Source: an uncultured Neisseriaceae bacterium
GTDB lineage: Bacteria > Pseudomonadota > Gammaproteobacteria > Burkholderiales > UBA11063
Length of the DNA: 28,736 bases
Direction of reading: 5' to 3'
NCBI GenBank assembly: GCA_937952895.1
Contig: CALFYC010000029.1
Span: 1 to 28,736, forward strand
The notes beneath the pieces are model-generated. The model was given only the letters and a program-made list of their open reading frames with translations. It was not told the DNA's origin and ran no database searches. Each line of letters opens with the position of its first letter. The first letter of the stretch is position 1. This document shows positions 23,596-28,736 of the stretch, piece after piece. A program made the position numbers and the translations under genes.

Positions 23596-24267
23596 TCAAT
23601 TATCTTGTGACTCTAACACTTGTATTGTTACAAAAGCTACAGGATTTTCAATATTTGATTCAAATATGCTAGTTACACCAGATTCCAATGCATGAAAAGT
23701 AAAGTAACATAAATTATCAGTTGCCTTAAAGTTGCAGCTCATAGGTGCCATAGTAATTTTACCCTCATTGCTAAGCGCAAATTGAAAATTATCAGGTAAA
23801 AAATCGTTTGGATAATTTTTAACTATACTTGCACTTATCGTTTTTGAAGAACCAATTGTCATAGTAATATTTGATTCACTAAACTGTGGTATTCCTGGGC
23901 TGACCCATCTAAAAACTGAGACTAAAAGTTTTGGTGTATTTGTTGGTGCTCCAGATTCAATTAAATAGGTTGACTCTAACTTATCAAAGGCTTGTAAAGT
24001 AATATCGCATTGATGAGATTCTATGTTAAATAAACAATGCTGTGGTACAACACTAGCTATGCTAGGATCACTGATTGTAAACGTGACAGTTGTATCCTTA
24101 TCAGTGGAGTATGTAGCTTGGATAGTAGTAGTACTATTCATGGGAACTGGAACCTCATTATAATTAAACTGTAAAGTACTACTTTCACCAGTTTGACTAC
24201 TTCCTGTTCCACAACATGTTAGCAGCATTATAAATGGTAATACAAGAATCAATTGCTTTAAATTAAT
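23596..24267 (-). CDS. Lipoprotein with two Ig-like repeats, apparently started at AUU
   Basis: 223 residues if started at ATT 24267. The N-terminus would be MNLKQLILVLPFIMLLTCC, a lipoprotein signal with a positive charge; lipidation at C18 or C19 is possible although the lipobox (LLTC) is imperfect. AGGAG (forward 24277-24281) ends 9 nt before this ATT. No ATG, GTG or TTG lies at a usable distance: the first TTG (24252) is 24 nt away and would remove the Lys. The mature part contains two copies of a unit of about 100 residues. Each ends with P-x-x-C-x8-C followed by an aromatic/aliphatic-Thr segment (C78/C87 and C178/C187), which implies one disulfide per Ig-like domain. Function unknown; surface or periplasmic binding is plausible. 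The start could also be a mutated ATG. Confidence 0.68.
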   Translation of the reverse strand: MNLKQLILVLPFIMLLTCCGTGSSQTGESSTLQFNYNEVPVPMNSTTTIQATYSTDKDTTVTFTISDPSIASVVPQHCLFNIESHQCDITLQAFDKLESTYLIESGAPTNTPKLLVSVFRWVSPGIPQFSESNITMTIGSSKTISASIVKNYPNDFLPDNFQFALSNEGKITMAPMSCNFKATDNLCYFTFHALESGVTSIFESNIENPVAFVTIQVLESQDN

Positions 24268-24401
24268 TTTATTTTACTCCTATTATGTTAATGTAGGTAA
24301 AATCAGAATAGCTATATTATATAATAGCCTAGGACCCAAATAAAAATATCAATTTATAAAAATCGAGAGTTTTGTTTGGGAACCTATTAATATTGAAAAA
24401 T

Positions 24402-25535
24402 TTAATTTACTTGGACAGTACTTAAATCGGTTATACCAATCATAGGTGTTTGATAATAATTTTGTAGATAATAATCATAAGTCATTAGATATACACCATT
24501 AGTGCCGGTATCACCCCATGAATTACGCAAGTATAGAATACCACATTGCTGTCCAAAGGGAGTATTTAGACAAATATTATCATCATATCCAAAAGCATAA
24601 ATACTATGCCCAGCATTTTGTGGGCCATCATTGGTTTTTATGAACGTTGGATAAGTTGTTCCATCAACTACTTCTGAATATAGACCATTCATATTTACAT
24701 GAAATGATAGTACTGTCCAATATGGCATAATGTAAGTTACACGTTGACCAGAACTACTATAAACTCCACCATAATTTAAATATTCCTTAATATTATTTAA
24801 TGCTTGTTGAGGGTTATTAAATGAACCAGATATACTAAAGTAAGCCGCCGGATAATCTAAATTGCCTTGAGTTCCAGCATGAAAAGATGTATTTGAGTAT
24901 GTATTTAATGGTATTGATAGTGCGGAGTTAATGACTCCAGGAGAATCATATGTTGGGTATATTGAATTACAAAATCCAGTTCCTCCAGTATTTTTATCAA
25001 TTATCCCATATTGTTGAATGAGAGGAGCAAGTTCATGTGGCCAACTCCCATTCCATACATCCCCTGGCCCACCCATTGCAGTGGTTTCCATTTGTAAAGT
25101 GCAACTTGGGCTGGTATCAAAATCAATTGACTGATCATTCATAAGTAAGCTTTGCTGAATAGCTCCCATTAGTGCAAAAGTAGAACATGTTTGATATGCC
25201 CTTTGATCTAAAACGTTTCCACTAATTGGAAGTATTTGCCTAGAGGGGAAATCCTTATCTTTTATTGGCTTTAGATTGCCAACTTGTATATTTTTAACTT
25301 GCGATTCCGTCTGCATGAATTTAATATAGGATGGAACATATTTTTTCCATACTTCTAACAATCTTTTCTCTTCCTGCTGAGAATAGTTTGGCATTGTCTT
25401 ATTTCGTGCAATAATTTCTGATTCAATTTCCTGAGCAGTTTTATAGCCTAATATTTTGGGACTGGAATCAGCATATGAAAATCCAATAGAAGAGAGCGTG
25501 CCAAAAAGTAGAATTAACAAATTATTTGTTTTCAT
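24402..25535 (-). CDS. Secreted papain-like (C1A) cysteine peptidase with pro-region
   Basis: 377 residues. MKTNNLLILLFGTLSSIGFSYA is a Sec signal peptide. Residues 23-95 (helical, charged, EEKRLLEVWKKYVPSYIKF) look like an inhibitory pro-region. The catalytic domain has Q111 for the oxyanion hole, C117 as nucleophile in DQRAYQTCSTFA, H310 in AGHSIYAFGYDD and N338 in LRNSWGDTGTNGVY. The spacing Q-x5-C matches papain, but the usual GSCWAF is replaced by QTCSTF. Further cysteines (145, 189, 322, 331) may form disulfides. It is exported by Sec and probably processed outside the cytoplasm. Neighbours on the same strand are other exported proteins. Its role (nutrition, host interaction or predation) cannot be decided. 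Confidence 0.88.
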   Translation of the reverse strand: MKTNNLLILLFGTLSSIGFSYADSSPKILGYKTAQEIESEIIARNKTMPNYSQQEEKRLLEVWKKYVPSYIKFMQTESQVKNIQVGNLKPIKDKDFPSRQILPISGNVLDQRAYQTCSTFALMGAIQQSLLMNDQSIDFDTSPSCTLQMETTAMGGPGDVWNGSWPHELAPLIQQYGIIDKNTGGTGFCNSIYPTYDSPGVINSALSIPLNTYSNTSFHAGTQGNLDYPAAYFSISGSFNNPQQALNNIKEYLNYGGVYSSSGQRVTYIMPYWTVLSFHVNMNGLYSEVVDGTTYPTFIKTNDGPQNAGHSIYAFGYDDNICLNTPFGQQCGILYLRNSWGDTGTNGVYLMTYDYYLQNYYQTPMIGITDLSTVQVN

Positions 25536-25701
25536 AAGATACTTTCTTAAAAATAGTTGTACATTAAAAAATCATTTGTTCAATTATGTAAAAGATATAG
25601 TTAGTTCAAAATATAAAACGTCATCTATACTAAAAAATTATATAATTTGTGGACTCCTGAAATTTTGATGGAGCAATTCTAACAAGACAAAAATACTGAA
25701 T

Positions 25702-25719
25702 TTTGCGAATTTTCGCAAA
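25702..25719 (+). repeat. Short hairpin that forms the 5' exon end of the intron-like element
   Basis: TTTGCGA (25702-25708) is complementary to TCGCAAA (25713-25719) with a 4-nt loop. The 3' arm ends exactly where GTGCGAC begins and contains the putative IBS1, CGCAAA (25714-25719). Some bacterial group II introns, notably class C, insert directly after hairpins. No U-tract is left here. The remainder of 25536-25701 holds no gene. Confidence 0.6.
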
Positions 25720-26593
25720 GTGCGACTTTAGGATTCTGGCAGAAACTGTTTCAAGGGCTTGACAAATGAAAATAAATATGTATTTAAGCATTTTTTTAAT
25801 CTTAAGAAACTACCCATGTTACTGGGTAAATCTACGGATCTGAATCAAGAGCGATCCGGACAATAAAGCTAAACACCAATAGGTGTGGGATTAAAATCGT
25901 GAGAGGATAGCCCTTCTAATAGTCATAAGTGGATGAGCTTTAGGTAATTGGTATGGTGAACATCTGTGAATCAACGTTTAAGGATTGTGAATTTCGAACA
26001 GCGGAAATGATTTATACGCTGTAACCAAAATGGTATGTGGATTGGATTTAGTGTTTTTGCGTCGCTATTTCGTAACTAATATATCTACCGGTCAATAGTT
26101 GGAACCTAACCCAATATTGCTTCTACAGAGGAACAGGTTAAACCAGTATGTTTCCTTGGGGGAAGTTAAATCGTAAGGTCTACTGATAACCATACGGGCA
26201 TAGGACATCGAATAAAGCTAATGCTGATTTGTAATGAATCAGATAGTGGTTTAAACCATAACTAGAAACAGTGCTCACTTCCGACGGGTCTTTAACAGCA
26301 AGATGGTTTGAGAATTGTTTTATAAAGAAGAAAGCAAATGATAGTATTTTTTTAATACTAATGCGTCATCTACTTATAGCAATATACATAGACAAGTAAT
26401 AACAATTAGTGGATAGCATCATAAAGTTATAAGTTAAAACAACTGCAAATGCGTATTGCTGAAGCTATCAAACTTGAACCTGGTAGCTGGGTCTTTTTTG
26501 ACGGCTCTATAAAGACTTGATCCCATTGCGGGAAAACCCGCACGATGGGACCTTAGGGGAGGTTGCGGTAGTAATACCGCAATCTTACCCGAC
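25720..26593 (+). mobile_element. ORF-less group II intron-like ribozyme element
   Basis: 874 nt with no usable ORF. The 5' end is GTGCGAC, the group II consensus start. TTTGCG at 26056-26061 (candidate EBS1) is exactly complementary to the last six exon bases CGCAAA (25714-25719). A 34-nt domain-V-like hairpin (26519-26552) is followed by a domain-VI-like hairpin (26556-26590) with an unpaired A (26587) seven positions from the 3' end, and the element ends in GAC, fitting the AY rule. The body is full of local hairpins: 25811-25828, 25835-25858, 25873-25886, 25998-26022 and 26224-26242. Domain IV, where a reverse transcriptase is normally encoded (about 26300-26510), has only stop-ridden AT-rich sequence. 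It lies between minus-strand genes, in antisense to them. It could instead be another large structured RNA, but the combined ends and EBS1/IBS1 match favour an intron. Confidence 0.75.
26519..26593 (+). ncRNA. Domain V and VI region of the intron-like RNA
   Basis: Domain V has the canonical plan of 8-bp lower helix, 2-nt bulge (CG, 26543-26544), 6-bp upper helix and 4-nt loop, exactly 34 nt. Two key sites deviate. The catalytic triad position (usually AGC) reads ATC at 26520-26522, with an A-C mismatch at its first pair, and the loop is AAAA, not a GNRA tetraloop such as GAAA. Domain VI pairs GGG with CCC and AGGTTGCGGT with ACCGCAATCT. The A at 26587, unpaired next to CCCGAC, would be the branch point. 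Confidence 0.65.
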
Positions 26594-26718
26594 ATTCTAT
26601 TAAATAAATACACTGCATACCAATGATAATAGAGTTTGTAATTTTAGGATTCAACTTAAGAATGTTTTTCCTAATATTCAACTCTAAATTATTATTAGAA
26701 TTATAAAGTAAAATTAAT

Positions 26719-26746
26719 AAAAAACGCCATATTAAATATGGCGTTT
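26719..26746 (-). terminator. Terminator of icd
   Basis: AAACGCCATAT (26722-26732) pairs with ATATGGCGTTT (26736-26746) around a 3-nt loop. On the minus strand a T-run follows (forward A-run 26719-26724). It is 20 nt past the icd stop codon. The stretch 26594-26718 holds no gene. Confidence 0.9.
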
Positions 26747-26766
26747 AAAGTTTCAGATATATGTAA

Positions 26767-27990
26767 TTACATATGTTTTATGAGTGCATCACCAAATGCA
26801 GAACATGATACTTCGTTAGCGCCAGTCATAAGACGTGCAAAATCGTAAGTTACGATTTTATCATTTATGGCACCTTCCATACCTTTGATGATTAAATCAG
26901 CAGCTTCATTCCAATTCATATAACGTAACATCATTTCTGCTGATAAGATGATTGAACCTGGGTTTACCTTATCTTGACCAGCATATTTAGGTGCTGTTCC
27001 ATGCGTTGCTTCAAAAATTGCGTAGTGATCAGAAATATTTGCTCCAGGGGCAATTCCAATTCCGCCTACTTGAGCGGCAAGTGCATCAGAAATATAATCA
27101 CCATTTAAATTAAGTGTTGCAACTACATCGTATTCAGCAGGGCGTAATAAAATTTGTTGTAAAAATGCATCAGCAATAACATCTTTGATAATAATGCCAC
27201 TTGGTAATTTCAACCATGGTCCACCATCGATTTCAACCCCACCAAATTCTTGTTTAGCAAGCTCGTATCCCCAGCTTCTAAAGCCACCTTCGGTAAATTT
27301 CATGATATTACCTTTATGTACTAAGGTAACTGATTTACGGTTATTGTCAATTGCATATTGAATTGCAGCTCTAACTAGACGTTTGGTTCCTTCTATAGAT
27401 ACTGGTTTAATGCCAATTGATGAAGTTTCAGGAAAGCGAATTTTTTTAACTCCCATTTCATTTTTAAGAAAATTAATAACTTTCTTACATTCATCTGTGC
27501 CGCTATTCCATTCAATTCCAGCATAAATATCTTCAGTATTTTCACGGAAAATTACCATATCAGTAAGTTCAGGGTTTTTTAACGGGCTTGGTACACCTTT
27601 AAAGTAACGAACAGGGCGTAAGCATGTGTATAAATCAAGTTCTTGACGTAATGCTACATTTAAAGAGCGAATACCACCGCCAACAGGAGTTCCCATTGGC
27701 CCTTTAATTGCTACTTTATAATCTTTAATCGTTTCCATGGTCTCAGTTGGTAAATATTGATTTTCACCATAAATTGAAACGGCTTTTTCGCCAGCATAAA
27801 CTTCTAACCATTCAATTTTTTTATTCCCATCATAAGCCTTATTAACAGCTGCATCAACTACTTTAATCATAACAGGTGTTATATCAACCCCAATTCCATC
27901 ACCTTCTATAAAAGGAATAATTGGATTATTTGGAATATTTTTTAGATCGACAATTTTCTGACCTGAGGTAGGTTTTTTGATATGTGACAT
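26767..27990 (-). CDS. icd: NADP-dependent isocitrate dehydrogenase
   Basis: 407 residues, the homodimeric enterobacterial type (about 416). It oxidatively decarboxylates isocitrate to 2-oxoglutarate in the TCA cycle. Substrate residues lie in GGGIRSLN (S109, equivalent to the phosphorylatable Ser113 of E. coli), RENTEDIYAG (150-158) and LVHKGNIMK (K226, N228). Metal ligands are near NLNGDYISD (D298, D302). HGTAPKYAGQ (330-339) with K335/Y336 marks NADP specificity, where NAD enzymes have other residues. AAGG lies about 9 nt before ATG 27990, and a TATGCTATAAT promoter about 35 nt upstream. Transcribed alone, with a terminator after it. Confidence 0.97.
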   Translation of the reverse strand: MSHIKKPTSGQKIVDLKNIPNNPIIPFIEGDGIGVDITPVMIKVVDAAVNKAYDGNKKIEWLEVYAGEKAVSIYGENQYLPTETMETIKDYKVAIKGPMGTPVGGGIRSLNVALRQELDLYTCLRPVRYFKGVPSPLKNPELTDMVIFRENTEDIYAGIEWNSGTDECKKVINFLKNEMGVKKIRFPETSSIGIKPVSIEGTKRLVRAAIQYAIDNNRKSVTLVHKGNIMKFTEGGFRSWGYELAKQEFGGVEIDGGPWLKLPSGIIIKDVIADAFLQQILLRPAEYDVVATLNLNGDYISDALAAQVGGIGIAPGANISDHYAIFEATHGTAPKYAGQDKVNPGSIILSAEMMLRYMNWNEAADLIIKGMEGAINDKIVTYDFARLMTGANEVSCSAFGDALIKHM

Positions 27991-28022
27991 GGTTTAAGCC
28001 TTAAAAATATAATAAGGCAATT

Positions 28023-28031
28023 ATTATAGCA
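28023..28031 (-). promoter_or_regulatory. Extended -10 promoter of icd
   Basis: On the minus strand TATGC TATAAT (hexamer at 28023-28028, TGC at 28029-28031). There is no good -35 at 16-18 nt. Identical in 11 bases to the elements before rpsP and rpmI. Confidence 0.65.
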
Positions 28032-28307
28032 TAAGCCTTGATTTTAAAGATGATTTTTTAGATTTTAACCTGATTTTATTTTGCAGTGGAATTTATAAAT
28101 AAATGAAACAAATAATCTTGATTAGGATTTGGCAAAAAAATTAGTTAAACTTAAATATGAATATGAAAATCCAATAATCAATTTACTAAAACTGTTGCCA
28201 GATATATTGGAGAGATAATCCGCCAACTTCTCTTGAGAGCAATGCTGCATATAATTCATGATTAATTCAGTAAGATTTATATAAATGAAGAAATAATTTA
28301 ATTATCA
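28032..28307. other. Intergenic region with only a doubtful coding remnant
   Basis: No gene is supported. A short minus-strand open stretch (about 28186-28262) would read ELYAALLSREVGGLSLQYIW before a stop, which looks protein-like but is too short to assign. It may be debris of a lost gene. Confidence 0.3.
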
Positions 28308-28636
28308 ATAGTTAAATCTTTGATTAACTCTTTTAGTTTATCGTTATTATTAATTGGATGTAAAGCAGTATTAAATAATAGTCAATCATCACTAAAAACA
28401 AATGTTCAAGATGTGATATTAAATTCAGCATATAATTTCTAATAGTAATAAGATTTCAAGTAATCCTATTACAGCTTATCAATCATTCACCGTTGATTAT
28501 ACAAGTCAGTCATTTAATTATTATAAAGTAGAATTATTATATTTCAACTGATTGTTCAGGCACAGCATGGTTAATTATAGTGTATGAAAGTACAAATCTG
28601 ACCTTTTTGATTAGATATAATCAGAATGTTATTTGA
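28308..28636 (+). pseudogene. Frameshifted small lipoprotein gene
   Basis: Three consecutive open segments in different frames fit one former protein. Frame 1 (28308-28442) gives a lipoprotein signal, VKSLINSFSLSLLLIGCKA, with a good lipobox LIGC, then SSLKTNVQDVILNSAYNF and a stop. Frame 2 (28444-28551) gives SNKISSNPITAYQSFTVDYT and ends KVELLYFN. Frame 3 (28541-28636) gives ISTDCSGTAWLIIVYESTN and ends RYNQNVI. Two frameshifts are needed. No ATG starts frame 1: the candidates are ATA 28308 or TTG 28320, and no good Shine-Dalgarno is visible. The protein would be a small lipoprotein or Ig-like surface protein of about 105 residues. Function unknown. Confidence 0.55.
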
Positions 28637-28659
28637 TAGTTAAAATTTTTATGCTTTAC

Positions 28660-28736
28660 TTAATCTGGAATATGAATTTTTATTTGTGTATTTTCAAGCA
28701 TAATATAGCCACCAGGTTTGCGGTCAACCCAATCTG
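28660..28736 (-). CDS. C-terminal end of an unidentified protein, cut by the window edge
   Basis: The last 24 codons before a TAA at 28660-28662 on the minus strand read DWVDRKPGGYIMLENTQIKI and then HIPD. The strand is open to the edge, so the gene continues outside the window. Too little is visible to name a family, and no terminator is clear after the stop. Confidence 0.5.
   Translation of the reverse strand, partial: DWVDRKPGGYIMLENTQIKIHIPD

Noticed and set aside
23459..23612. Plus-strand open stretch reading ELSARLVVQARGRKGNIINH
   Set aside because: No start codon, no recognisable family, and it runs into the antisense of the lipoprotein gene.
25456..25668. 70-codon plus-strand ORF over the peptidase 5' end
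   Set aside because: Antisense to a well-supported gene start, no ribosome binding site and no protein-like features.
26453..26521. 23-codon ORF before domain V (MRIAEAIKLEPGSWVFFDGS) as the tail of an intron-encoded protein
   Set aside because: No resemblance to known maturase or endonuclease C-termini that I can see, and no upstream open frame. Treated as structural RNA sequence.
25680..26600. CRISPR array, tRNA cluster or riboswitch in the large non-coding region
   Set aside because: No direct repeats, no cloverleaf with CCA end and no downstream plus-strand gene to control. The group II intron features fit better.
26641..26700. TTAGGA/TCCTAA inverted repeat and ATTCAACT direct repeat after the intron
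   Set aside because: Short and imperfect. No transposase or terminal repeats go with them.

Overview
The window comes from the chromosome of a strongly AT-rich Gram-negative bacterium. From memory, ThrRS, PheT, L33 and the PheS N-terminus read most like Neisseriales (Betaproteobacteria), so I infer an AT-rich betaproteobacterium of that kind. No database search was possible. Most of the window is housekeeping DNA, with three accessory stretches.

Layout. (1) 53-5575, + strand: thrS and infC (infC has an AUA start), followed directly by an envelope-glycan set of two GT-A glycosyltransferases around an O-antigen-ligase-type membrane protein. (2) 5754-8774: an animal-type carotenoid oxygenase gene (+), a 5'-truncated isochorismatase-family pseudogene (-), a 13-bp inverted repeat, and a secreted GH18 chitinase-like gene (-) with its own promoter. 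(3) 8904-13507, +: a strong promoter and structured leader, then rpmI-rplT, a terminator or attenuator, pheS-pheT-ihfA and a terminator. This is the classical thrS-infC-rpmI-rplT-pheST-ihfA order, split in two by the material in (1) and (2). (4) 13625-19964, +: an acyl-CoA-binding protein with an alpha/beta hydrolase, then secA, a DMT transporter and tgt packed tightly together. (5) 20085-22618: rpmB-rpmG (+) converging on rpsP-rimM-trmD-rplS (-), each with its own terminator. (6) 22716-25535, -: an accessory cluster of exported products: a broken Cys-containing fragment, a 54-residue Cys-containing secreted peptide, a two-repeat lipoprotein that seems to start at AUU, and a papain-like peptidase with signal peptide and pro-region. 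(7) 25720-26593, +: an 874-nt RNA element without an ORF that I interpret as a group II intron. It has a GUGCG 5' end, a 6-nt EBS1/IBS1 match, a 34-nt domain-V-like hairpin and a domain-VI-like hairpin with a bulged A, and it sits just 3' of a small hairpin. (8) 26719-28736: NADP-dependent isocitrate dehydrogenase (-), a frameshifted lipoprotein pseudogene (+), and the C-terminal end of an unidentified gene (-) that runs out of the window.

Together: the housekeeping genes cover translation (tRNA charging, IF3, ribosomal proteins L35, L20, L28, L33, L19 and S16, tRNA and ribosome maturation), Sec export, nucleoid architecture and the TCA cycle. The accessory genes concern the envelope and secretion. 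Several housekeeping promoters share an extended -10 of the form TATGCTATAAT. The strongest candidate for something unusual is the ORF-less group II intron with its non-consensus domain V. Next come the two non-standard start codons (AUA and AUU) and the cluster of exported Cys-containing proteins.
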